The notes: generated from the letters alone by a model not told the origin. A DNA stretch of 5,728 bases from an uncultured Alphaproteobacteria bacterium (GCA_903929895.1 CAIYWM010000344.1:1-5728); one strand, 5' to 3'; positions 1 through 5,710 are shown, counted from the stretch's first letter. Numbers and translations are program-made.

Positions 1-756
1 AAGCTGGAGGCGCTGACCGATCCATCGCAATTCGGCAGGCTGTCACGAGCGCGCCTTCAGGAACATCTCGCACCGGTCTATGAGGCGATCCGCCGGACGC
101 GCGCCGAACTTCCGAAGGACAAGGCTCTCCTGGGATTCGCCGGCGCCCCCTTCACACTCGCCTGCTACATGATCGAAGGCAGCGGCAGCAAGGATTTCGC
201 CAAGGTGAAGAAATGGGCCTATGCCCATCCCGAATCCTTCAAGCTGCTGATCGATCTGCTCATCGACGCCGTGGTCGATCATCTCGGCCATCAGGTCGAT
301 GCCGGCGTCGATGCCGTTCAGCTCTTCGATTCCTGGGCCGGCGTCCTGCCGGAAGAACAGCTCTTCCATTGGTCGCTCGATCCCATGGTCCGGATCGCCA
401 AGGCCTTGCGAGAGCGTCATCCCGGCGTGCCGGTCATCGCCTTTCCGCGCGCGGTCGGTCCTGCCGTCCTGATGTACCGCCTGCCCGAGACGTTCAGCGC
501 CCTGTCCCTCGACACCGGCATCGGTGCGCATTGGGCGGCAAAGGAAATCCAGCCGCACATCTGCGTGCAGGGCAATCTCGATCCGATCATGGTGGTGGCG
601 GGCGGCGAGGCGATGGAGCGCGAGGCGATCCGCATTCTCGACAAGCTCGGGCACGGCTCCTTCGTCTTCAACCTGGGACATGGCGTGGTGCCGCAGACGC
701 CGCCGGAGAATGTCGCGCGGCTCGTCGAGATCGTACGCAACTGGAAACCAGGCTGA
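1..756 (+). CDS. hemE: Uroporphyrinogen decarboxylase, 3' part (5' end outside window)
   Basis: HemE is the cytoplasmic, cofactor-free enzyme that removes the four acetate carboxyls of uroporphyrinogen III to give coproporphyrinogen III. The frame is open from base 1 to a TGA at 754-756, giving 251 residues. Bacterial HemE is about 340-355 residues, so roughly the first 90 are missing upstream. At local residues 45-60 the segment GFAGAPFTLACYMIEG fits the second uroporphyrinogen decarboxylase signature. Further family blocks are QLFDSWAG (about 107-114), QGNLDP (about 190-195) and FNLGHG near the C-terminus, which carries the conserved active-site His region. hemH begins 10 bp downstream, so the two are very likely co-transcribed. 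The internal ATG at 169 is not the real start, because the signature block begins upstream of it. No frameshift is seen. Identification is secure; only the N-terminus is unknown. Confidence 0.97.
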   Translation, partial: KLEALTDPSQFGRLSRARLQEHLAPVYEAIRRTRAELPKDKALLGFAGAPFTLACYMIEGSGSKDFAKVKKWAYAHPESFKLLIDLLIDAVVDHLGHQVDAGVDAVQLFDSWAGVLPEEQLFHWSLDPMVRIAKALRERHPGVPVIAFPRAVGPAVLMYRLPETFSALSLDTGIGAHWAAKEIQPHICVQGNLDPIMVVAGGEAMEREAIRILDKLGHGSFVFNLGHGVVPQTPPENVARLVEIVRNWKPG

Positions 757-766
757 GGACCGCGCG

Positions 767-1798
767 ATGAAGATTGCGATCGTCCTGTTCAATCTCGGCG
801 GCCCCGATTCGCCGGAGGCTGTCCAGCCGTTCCTGCGCAACCTGTTCAGCGACCCGGCGATCATCTCGCTGCCGTCGTTCTTCCGGCTGCCGCTGGCGCG
901 CTTCATCTCCAGCCGCCGGGCCGCCAAGGCACAGGCGATCTATGCGCAGATCGGCGGCAGTTCCCCGATCCTCGGCCAGACCGAAGCCCAGGCGCGTGCA
1001 CTCGAAGAGGCGCTGGGGCCGGAGCATGAATGGCGCGGCTACGTCTGCATGCGCTACTGGCATCCGATGACCGAGGCAGTCGTGCGATCGGTCAAACGCT
1101 TCGCGCCCGATCGCATCGTGCTGCTGCCGCTCTACCCGCAATTCTCCACGACGACGACGGCGTCGTCGGTGAAGGCCTGGAAGGAAGCCGCGGCTGCCGC
1201 GAAGCTCACCGCACCGACACAAACCGTCTGCTGCTATCCCGATGAGGACGGATTCATCTCGGCTTCCGTCGATCTCGTGAAGCAGGGCCTTGCCGAAGTG
1301 GGCGATCGTCCCGCGCGCGTGCTGTTCTCGGCACACGGTCTTCCGGAGAAGATCATCAAGGCCGGCGATCCCTACCAGGCGCAGGTCGAGCGCAGCGCCC
1401 GGGCGATTGCCGAGCGCATCGGCGGCCTCGACTGGTCGGTCTGCTACCAGAGCCGTGTCGGGCCCCTGAAATGGATCGGTCCCTCGACCGACGCCGAGAT
1501 CGAGCGGGCCGGCACCGATGGCAAGGCCGTGGTGCTCTATCCGCTGGCTTTCGTGTCGGAGCATTCCGAGACCCTGGTCGAACTCGACATCGAGTATCGT
1601 CATCTCAGCGAGAAGAGCGGCGTGCCGGCCTATGTTCGCGTACCGACCGTGGGCACGCATCCCGCCTTCATCGCGGGACTCGCCGGCCGCGTACGCGCGA
1701 TCCTGGCCGAGCCGCAGGTCGCGATCTGTCATGGTGCGAAGTCGATGCCGTGCAGCGGCAACCACCGCGGCTGCCCACTGATCGCCGGAGCCGCCTGA
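767..1798 (+). CDS. hemH: Ferrochelatase, probable [2Fe-2S] type
   Basis: Ferrochelatase inserts Fe2+ into protoporphyrin IX, the last step of protoheme synthesis, at the cytoplasmic face of the membrane. The product is 343 residues, a normal bacterial length. The N-terminus has the family block LFNLGGPDSP. The signature LFSAHGLP (about 186-193, probable metal-site His190) is followed by KAGDPY. The second active-site block SEHSETLVELDIEY contains Glu268, aligned with the conserved catalytic Glu. The C-terminus carries Cys321, Cys329 and Cys336 (C-x7-C-x6-C), and a Cys155-Cys156 pair lies in the middle. This arrangement resembles the [2Fe-2S] ferrochelatases known from Caulobacter and Mycobacterium. 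The cluster itself is inferred. I chose the ATG at 767 because GAGG (755-758), overlapping the hemE stop, lies 8 nt upstream and the homologous N-terminus begins there. The frame is open further upstream, but that stretch only shadows hemE. The stop overlaps the hemJ start by 1 nt. Confidence 0.96.
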   Translation: MKIAIVLFNLGGPDSPEAVQPFLRNLFSDPAIISLPSFFRLPLARFISSRRAAKAQAIYAQIGGSSPILGQTEAQARALEEALGPEHEWRGYVCMRYWHPMTEAVVRSVKRFAPDRIVLLPLYPQFSTTTTASSVKAWKEAAAAAKLTAPTQTVCCYPDEDGFISASVDLVKQGLAEVGDRPARVLFSAHGLPEKIIKAGDPYQAQVERSARAIAERIGGLDWSVCYQSRVGPLKWIGPSTDAEIERAGTDGKAVVLYPLAFVSEHSETLVELDIEYRHLSEKSGVPAYVRVPTVGTHPAFIAGLAGRVRAILAEPQVAICHGAKSMPCSGNHRGCPLIAGAA

Positions 1799-2223
1799 TG
1801 CTCTACGAGGTGCTGAAGGCGCTGCACATCATCTCGGTCATCGCCTGGATGGCCGGGCTGCTCTACCTGCCGCGCCTGTTCGTCTATCACGCCAGTACAG
1901 AGAAGGGCTCGGCGCAGAGCGAGACCTTCAAGATCATGGAACGGCGCCTGCTGCGCGGCATCATGAACCCGGCGATGATCGCGACCTGGATCTTCGGTCT
2001 CGCACTCACTTGGCAGGGCGAGTGGTGGCATGCCGGCTGGTGGCACGCGAAGTTCGCCTTGGTCTGCGGCCTCACCGTGGTGCACCACCTGTACGGTCGC
2101 TGGCGCAAGGAGTTCGCCGCGGACCAGAACCTCCGCCCCGCCAACTTTTATCGCTGGTGGAACGAGGTGCCGACCCTGCTGATGGTCGCGATCGTCTTCC
2201 TGGTGGTGCTCAAGTCGTTCTGA
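1798..2223 (+). CDS. hemJ: HemJ-type protoporphyrinogen IX oxidase (membrane)
   Basis: HemJ oxidises protoporphyrinogen IX to protoporphyrin IX in the cytoplasmic membrane, replacing HemG or HemY in many proteobacteria and cyanobacteria. The product supplies HemH, encoded just upstream. The 141-residue protein has four predicted hydrophobic helices, at about 5-28, 56-72, 84-100 and 122-140. Family features visible are ALHIISVIAWMAGLLYLPR near the N-terminus (His10, Trp17, Arg26), a WWHAK block (81-85), a His-His pair (about 96-97) and a conserved RWWNEVP before the last helix. His and Lys residues in these blocks are conserved in the family, and a conserved His has been tied to heme b binding. 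The ATG at 1798 overlaps the hemH TGA (TGATG), which implies translational coupling. GGAG at 1787-1790 lies 7 nt upstream. The last 14 bp overlap the 3' end of the opposing LysR gene. The length is normal and nothing is broken. Confidence 0.94.
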   Translation: MLYEVLKALHIISVIAWMAGLLYLPRLFVYHASTEKGSAQSETFKIMERRLLRGIMNPAMIATWIFGLALTWQGEWWHAGWWHAKFALVCGLTVVHHLYGRWRKEFAADQNLRPANFYRWWNEVPTLLMVAIVFLVVLKSF

Positions 2224-3157
2224 CCTGCCCGCGGCCGAGCAGTCGTCCGGGCCAGATCTTCCGCTCGACTTGATCGGCGACAATGTCGGCGATCGTCTCG
2301 CCGGCAAATCGCGTGAGGCGCGAGACCGGGCGGTCGGCCGGATAGGACAGGACCAGCTGCCGAACCGGCGCCGGATCGGTCAGAGGTGCCGCGGCTAGGC
2401 GACCTGCGGCGATGTCGTCGTGAATGGGCGACAGCGGCAGGATCGTCCAGCCATGACCATGACGCACCAGATCCTTCAGGGTCGCGTAGGAATCGGCTTC
2501 GATGGCGATATGCAGCGCGATGCCGGCTTCCACGGCGCACTGCTCGACGATCGTTCGCAAGCCGTGACGCGTGCTGGGCAGGAGGATGCGCTTGCCGTCG
2601 AGGTCCTTGAACGGGATCGAGCGTTCGCCGGAGAGGCCCGAGTCGGGCGGTCCGATCAGGAACAGGTTCTCGAGCAGCAACGGCTCCGACCGCAGCGATC
2701 GGACGGAATTCGGATCGTAGAGAATGGCGACGTCGATCTCGCCGCGATGCAGCCAGTCAAGCAGATGGCCCGTATAGGCGCCGACCAGTCGCAGCTCGAC
2801 CTGCGGGTGGCTCTTTCCGAAAGCGGCGACCAGGGGCAGCGAGAGGATGTCGGCCACCGTCGGCGGAAAGCCGATGGCGATGCGTCCCCGCAGGGGCGCG
2901 TCGAGATCGGAGGCCGTCGTGCGGATCTCCTCCAGCTCGGTCATGACGCGGGTGGCGTGTTCGAGGATCTCCCGGCCCTTGTCCGTGAGGACCATGCCTC
3001 GCCCATGGCGGGTGAACAGCCGGACCGACAGCTCCTCCTCCAGCATCCGGATCTGGCGACTGAGCGCGGGCTGGGCGATGCCGATCCGGTCGGCCGCCTT
3101 GCTCAGGCTGCCGAGTTCGGCGACATGGATCAGGGTGCGAAGTTGGGAAATCTCCAT
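2210..3157 (-). CDS. LysR-type transcriptional regulator, divergent from ThDP-enzyme/C45 operon
   Basis: This is a 315-residue LysR-family DNA-binding regulator, a usual length for the family. Residues 1-60 form the winged helix-turn-helix: MEISQLRTLIHVAELGSLSK, a recognition helix in the ALSRQIR region (about 31-37), then LFTRHGRGMVLTDKG. Residues from about 92 (RIAIGFPPTVADIL) to 300 form the two-lobed effector-binding domain. The overall style is close to the Nac/Cbl-like branch, but I cannot assign a ligand. It is divergent from the ThDP-enzyme operon across about 100 bp, the classic arrangement for a LysR protein controlling its neighbour and itself. I chose the ATG at 3157-3155 because the family N-terminus starts there. 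An in-frame TTG four codons upstream (3169-3167) is possible. Neither start has a recognisable Shine-Dalgarno sequence. The 3' end overlaps hemJ by 14 bp on the opposite strand. Confidence 0.93.
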   Translation of the reverse strand: MEISQLRTLIHVAELGSLSKAADRIGIAQPALSRQIRMLEEELSVRLFTRHGRGMVLTDKGREILEHATRVMTELEEIRTTASDLDAPLRGRIAIGFPPTVADILSLPLVAAFGKSHPQVELRLVGAYTGHLLDWLHRGEIDVAILYDPNSVRSLRSEPLLLENLFLIGPPDSGLSGERSIPFKDLDGKRILLPSTRHGLRTIVEQCAVEAGIALHIAIEADSYATLKDLVRHGHGWTILPLSPIHDDIAAGRLAAAPLTDPAPVRQLVLSYPADRPVSRLTRFAGETIADIVADQVERKIWPGRLLGRGQVRTT

Positions 3158-3163
3158 CGAGCG

Positions 3164-3178
3164 ATACAATATAGTTAT
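3164..3178. promoter_or_regulatory. Candidate LysR operator (T-N11-A dyad)
   Basis: ATAC and TTAT flank a 7-bp AT-rich centre. T3165 and A3177 are separated by 11 bases, fitting the T-N11-A core of LysR-family sites, with ATA/TAT symmetric arms. A second dyad, ATATA-GT-TATAT, overlaps it at 3169-3180. The site covers the predicted -10 of the LysR gene (autoregulation) and would lie about 60 bp upstream of the predicted start of the divergent operon, the usual place for an activating LysR site. This is inferred from sequence pattern and context only. Confidence 0.4.
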
Positions 3179-3195
3179 ATCTGTTCATTCCCAAC
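3168..3195 (-). promoter_or_regulatory. Candidate promoter of the LysR gene
   Basis: On the - strand, TTGGGA reads just downstream of 3195 as a possible -35 element. TATATT (plus-strand 3173-3168) fits a -10 with a 15-bp spacer. Shifting to TATTGT gives a 17-bp spacer. Either choice puts transcription start within a few bases of the ATG at 3157, which would make the mRNA leaderless or nearly so, in line with the missing Shine-Dalgarno sequence. This is pattern matching only. Confidence 0.35.
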
Positions 3196-3230
3196 GGTCG
3201 TCGAGTTACGCTGGCGTTATAGCTAATGTG
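3195..3230 (+). promoter_or_regulatory. Candidate activator-dependent promoter of the ThDP/C45 operon
   Basis: TATAGC (3218-3223) is a plausible -10, giving a transcription start near 3230 and a leader of about 29 nt that contains the ribosome site. The hexamer 17 bp upstream (around 3195-3200) does not resemble a -35 box, as expected if a LysR activator must recruit polymerase. Three GTTA words at 3174, 3205 and 3216 are spaced 31 and 11 bp apart, near whole helical turns. Confidence 0.3.
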
Positions 3231-3249
3231 CCGCCGACTTGAGCCGGAT

Positions 3250-3254
3250 GGGAG
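3250..3254 (+). promoter_or_regulatory. Ribosome binding site deciding the alpha-subunit start
   Basis: GGGAG lies four bases before the ATG at 3259. The in-frame ATG at 3226 has only AT-rich DNA before it, so the shorter 182-residue product is preferred. Confidence 0.7.
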
Positions 3255-3258
3255 AAAC

Positions 3259-3807
3259 ATGACCGCCGCCCCGACGCAGCCTGCCCCTTCCACAGTTGAT
3301 TGGCGCGACCAGATTTTCGAGGTCTTCCAGGACCACGACGTGAAGCAGGTCTATCACGTGCCTGACGCCGGCCATGGAAGGCTGATCGAGGCCTGCCAGA
3401 GGTCGAACTCGATCCGCACACTGGCCCTCACGACCGAGGAGGAGGGTATTCCGCTCGCCGCCGGCGCGTGGCTGGGCGGCCAGCGCTCGGTTCTGCTGAT
3501 GCAGAGCTCGGGCGTCGGCAACACCATCAACCTGATGGGCATGCCCAAGACGCTGCGCTTCCCGTTCCTGACCCTGATCACGATGCGTGGCGACTGGGGC
3601 GAGTTCAATTCCTGGCAGTATCCGATGGGCCAGGGCACGCCGAAGGTGCTCGAGGCGATGGGCGTGCTGCTCTACTCGGTCGACAATGCCGCCGAGGTGA
3701 AGACCACCGTCGACGCCGCCGCGCGCTCGGCCTTCAACGGCGGCCAGGCCGTCGCCGTGCTGCTGCGCCAGAAGCTGATCGGCATCAAGAATTTCGGGAA
3801 GAAGTGA
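3259..3807 (+). CDS. ThDP-dependent decarboxylase, Pyr-domain (alpha) subunit, ComD-like
   Basis: This 182-residue protein is the N-terminal (pyrimidine-binding) half of a ThDP enzyme encoded as a separate polypeptide, resembling the alpha subunit of sulfopyruvate decarboxylase and the matching part of phosphonopyruvate decarboxylase. Such enzymes decarboxylate a 3-substituted pyruvate to an aldehyde. Visible landmarks are VYHVPDAGHG (31-40) and TTEEEGIPLAAGAWLGG (58-74), where Glu61 is the likely cofactor-activating Glu that pairs with N1' of the pyrimidine. MQSSGVGNTINLMG (81-94) is the block equivalent to the glycine-rich turn of acetolactate-synthase-type Pyr domains. There is no PP-type GDG motif, and that half is the next gene. 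I chose the ATG at 3259 because GGGAG at 3250-3254 is just upstream. The ATG at 3226 would add 11 residues without a ribosome site. The gap to the beta gene is 1 nt. The real substrate is unknown, so the ComD name is not assigned. Confidence 0.86.
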   Translation: MTAAPTQPAPSTVDWRDQIFEVFQDHDVKQVYHVPDAGHGRLIEACQRSNSIRTLALTTEEEGIPLAAGAWLGGQRSVLLMQSSGVGNTINLMGMPKTLRFPFLTLITMRGDWGEFNSWQYPMGQGTPKVLEAMGVLLYSVDNAAEVKTTVDAAARSAFNGGQAVAVLLRQKLIGIKNFGKK

Positions 3808-3808
3808 G

Positions 3809-4435
3809 ATGAGCACACAAGCGCACAGGGCCACGCTGCAGCGCCGCCCGCTGGTGAAGCAACTCCTCGACGGCGCCGACGACAACCTGCTGGTCATCGC
3901 GGGCCTCGGCTCGTCGAACTGGGACATCACCGCCGCGGGTGACCGTCCGCTCAACATGCCGCTCTGGGGCTCGATGGGCGCCCCGGTCGGCATGGGCCTG
4001 GGCCTCGCCCTGGCGCAGCCCACGAAGCGGGTGCTGGTCATCACCGGCGACGGTGACATGCTGATGAGCCTGGGCTCGCTGGCCACCGTAGCGACGCAGA
4101 TGCCGGAGAACCTGGCGATCGTCGTGCTCGACAACGAGAAGTTCGGCGAGACCGGCAACCAGGCCACCCACACCAGCCCGCGCAACAACGGCCCGACCGA
4201 TTCCGGCGCCGGCACCGATCTCGCGATGATCGCGCGCGGCTGCGGTATCGCCGACTCAACGACGGTGCGTGAGGCCGGCGAGGTCGCCGAGCTCGTGAAG
4301 GACGTCCGCACCAAGAAGGGTCCGGTGTTCCGGCTCGTCAAGGTCATGGTAGAGAAGCTGGAGTTCGTGATGCCGCCGCAGGACGGTGCGCATCTCAAGG
4401 ACCGTTTCCGCCAGGCCCTGCTGGGTCACCCTTAA
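3809..4435 (+). CDS. ThDP-dependent decarboxylase, PP-domain (beta) subunit, ComE-like
   Basis: This 208-residue protein is the C-terminal (diphosphate-binding) half of the split ThDP enzyme and should assemble with the alpha subunit so that the cofactor sits at their interface. The diphosphate/Mg2+ motif begins at Gly80-Asp81-Gly82 and ends at Asn109-Glu110 (VVLDNEKFGETGN), the normal spacing of about 30 residues. The preceding LWGSMGAPVGMGLGLALAQ region (52-70) matches the glycine-rich stretch before the motif in ComE-type subunits. SPRNNGPTDS (123-132) and the C-terminal RLVKVMVEK strand are also family-like. It starts 1 nt after the alpha stop (TGAGATG), with a purine-rich GGGAAGAAG stretch at 3796-3804 as the ribosome site, so the two subunits are probably made in equal amounts. 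It could also be a beta subunit for another 2-oxo acid decarboxylase. The ThDP assignment is firm; the substrate is not. Confidence 0.87.
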   Translation: MSTQAHRATLQRRPLVKQLLDGADDNLLVIAGLGSSNWDITAAGDRPLNMPLWGSMGAPVGMGLGLALAQPTKRVLVITGDGDMLMSLGSLATVATQMPENLAIVVLDNEKFGETGNQATHTSPRNNGPTDSGAGTDLAMIARGCGIADSTTVREAGEVAELVKDVRTKKGPVFRLVKVMVEKLEFVMPPQDGAHLKDRFRQALLGHP

Positions 4436-4444
4436 GAGGCTCCC

Positions 4445-5581
4445 ATGACCGACTATGCTCCCTTCCCGCTGATCGATTTGTCCGGCGGTCCCAGGGAGCG
4501 GGGTCGGATGCACGGCAAGGCCGCCGCGGATCGCTTGAAGCGCGGCGTCAAGATGTATGCCGAGTCGCTGCTCAAGTCGGGCGTCGACTGGAAGGAACTG
4601 GAGCAGCGCGCCGAGGCCATGGTGCCGCTGATCGACAAATTCGATCCGACCTACACCGAAGAAATGCGCGGCATCGCCGAGGGTGCGAACGAGCCCTTCG
4701 CTGCCGTGGTGCTGATGAACGCCCGCACCGAGATGGTCGTGGCGGCGCGCAAGCAGCAGGCGGCCAAGCACTTTCCCGATGGCTGTACGGCTGCCTTGGC
4801 TCTTCCCGAAGCGAGTGCCGACGGTGTGCTGCTGCACGGCCAGAACTGGGACTGGCGGTCGGAATGCGCCGAGACCGGCGTGGTGTTGCGCATCCGCCGC
4901 GACGACGGGCCCGACATCCTGACCTTCACCGAAGCGGGTGGCCTTGCGCGCTCGGGCCTCAACTCGGCCGGCATCGGCCTAACGGCCAATGCCCTCGAAT
5001 GCGACCGTGACTATCAGCGCGGCCCCGGCGTGCCGCTGCCCTTCATCCGCCGCAAGGTGCTGGAGGCCGCCCATCTCGCCAACGCGGTGCAGACGATCGT
5101 GTCGACGCCCAAGCCCGGCTCCAACCACATGGCGGTGAGCCATTGTGGCGGGGAGGCCTTTGGCTTCGAATGCGCACCCGACGAGACCTTCTGGATCGCG
5201 CCCGACCATGGCCTTTACGTCCACGCCAATCACTGGATCGCCGACTCGGCGCGCGCGAAGGTGAAGGACACCGGCCTCGCCGAGACGCCGGACTCGATCT
5301 ATCGCGACAAGCGGGTGCGCGACCAGCTCTCGCCCAAGCGCGGCAAGCTCACGCTGGAAGATTTTCGTCAGGCCTTCTTCGACGATTGGGGCACGCCCTA
5401 CTCGGTGTGCCGCCCGCCGCGCCTCAACTCGCGCGGCGTCTCGACGGCCACCACAGCCATGATCCTGATGCGCCCGGCCGAGGGTCACCTCGAAGCCTGC
5501 CCAATGCCGGCGCTGAACCGCCAGTTCACGACCTACACGCTGACGCCCGATCGCCTCGCCCAGAAGCAGGCGGCGGAGTAA
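4445..5581 (+). CDS. C45-family Ntn hydrolase / acyl-CoA:6-APA (isopenicillin-N) acyltransferase-like protein
   Basis: This 378-residue protein belongs to the peptidase C45 / isopenicillin-N acyltransferase (IAT) family, N-terminal-nucleophile enzymes that cleave or transfer acyl groups on amides. Family landmarks run in order: GGPRERGRMHG (14-24), LMNARTE (90-96), DGCTA (112-116), HGQNWDW (131-137), GLNSAGIGLTANAL (171-184), HANHW (260-264), and STATTAMILM (333-342) in the last strands. Activation should occur by self-cleavage between Gly113 and Cys114, leaving Cys114 as the N-terminal nucleophile. That gives chains of about 113 and 265 residues, close to the 11 and 29 kDa chains of fungal IAT. 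There is no signal peptide or membrane segment, so it is probably cytoplasmic. AAGAGG (4434-4439), overlapping the beta stop, supports the ATG at 4445. The 9-bp gap makes it the third gene of the operon. Bacterial members of this family mostly have unknown substrates. Confidence 0.88.
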   Translation: MTDYAPFPLIDLSGGPRERGRMHGKAAADRLKRGVKMYAESLLKSGVDWKELEQRAEAMVPLIDKFDPTYTEEMRGIAEGANEPFAAVVLMNARTEMVVAARKQQAAKHFPDGCTAALALPEASADGVLLHGQNWDWRSECAETGVVLRIRRDDGPDILTFTEAGGLARSGLNSAGIGLTANALECDRDYQRGPGVPLPFIRRKVLEAAHLANAVQTIVSTPKPGSNHMAVSHCGGEAFGFECAPDETFWIAPDHGLYVHANHWIADSARAKVKDTGLAETPDSIYRDKRVRDQLSPKRGKLTLEDFRQAFFDDWGTPYSVCRPPRLNSRGVSTATTAMILMRPAEGHLEACPMPALNRQFTTYTLTPDRLAQKQAAE

Positions 5582-5586
5582 TCAAA

Positions 5587-5603
5587 CCTGTCGTCCTGAG
5601 GTG
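5587..5603. repeat. Possible truncated REP-like intergenic sequence
   Basis: The stretch CCTGTCGTCCTGAGGTG directly follows the C45 gene. It resembles the first half of a common palindromic intergenic repeat of alphaproteobacteria (CTGTCATCCTGAGG-type sequences), but the complementary second half is not present downstream. I read it as a repeat cut by an insertion. Only one copy is in the window, so its repeated nature rests on memory of the family and cannot be shown here. Confidence 0.35.
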
Positions 5604-5605
5604 GT

Positions 5606-5709
5606 GTGATTGCGGATGAAGGGCGGCTTGAGTGGCTGCTCTCCAAGAGGGAACTAATGCGGGGTCACTGCGAGGTGCCCCAAGGGCCCACTTATAGAGG
5701 AGAGCAGCC
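5606..5709 (+). ncRNA. Candidate IS110 bridge RNA / structured transposase leader
   Basis: IS110-group elements encode their guide (bridge) RNA between the left end and the transposase gene. The interval here has that location and strong predicted folding: a 12-bp stem (5633-5644 with 5699-5710) closes a 54-nt loop that holds a smaller hairpin (5661-5681). It is shorter than the roughly 177-nt bridge RNA of IS621, and I cannot define the target-binding and donor-binding loops with confidence. It may be only a translation-control leader. Confidence 0.3.
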
Positions 5710-5710
5710 A
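5633..5710. repeat. Perfect 12-bp inverted repeat bracketing the transposase leader
   Basis: TGGCTGCTCTCC at 5633-5644 is the exact reverse complement of GGAGAGCAGCCA at 5699-5710. A further G-U pair (5632 with 5711) is possible in RNA. The right arm contains GGAGAG of the ribosome site and the first base of the start codon. The arms are separated by 54 bases. Confidence 0.85.
5661..5681 (+). other. Hairpin inside the leader loop
   Basis: GGGG-T-CAC (5661-5668) pairs with GTG-CCCC (5675-5681) through seven base pairs with one bulged T, closing a 6-base loop (TGCGAG). No T-tract follows, so this is not an intrinsic terminator. It is nested within the 12-bp inverted repeat. Confidence 0.6.

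Noticed and set aside
43..1765. Long open frames on the - strand across hemE and hemH (43-927 and 668-1765)
   Set aside because: They lie fully antisense to well-conserved heme genes, have low-complexity Arg/Ala/Asp-rich products with no family motif, and arise from the high-GC codon pattern of the real genes.
2227..2252. GCCCG/CGGGC inverted repeat just past hemJ as a terminator
   Set aside because: The stem has only 5 bp, with a 16-base loop, no T-tract, and it lies inside the LysR coding region.
3226..3258. Upstream ATG at 3226 as start of the alpha subunit
   Set aside because: It has no ribosome site, lies at or before the predicted transcription start, and adds residues unlike the family. 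The ATG at 3259 has GGGAG just before it.
3223..4398. Open frame of 391 codons on the - strand opposite the two ThDP subunit genes
   Set aside because: It is antisense to clear ThDP motifs on the + strand, has no ribosome site or recognisable domain, and spans two real genes, as GC-rich shadow frames do.
5661..5690. GC-rich hairpin as an intrinsic terminator of the C45 operon
   Set aside because: No run of T residues follows it; it fits better as part of the structured leader of the next gene.
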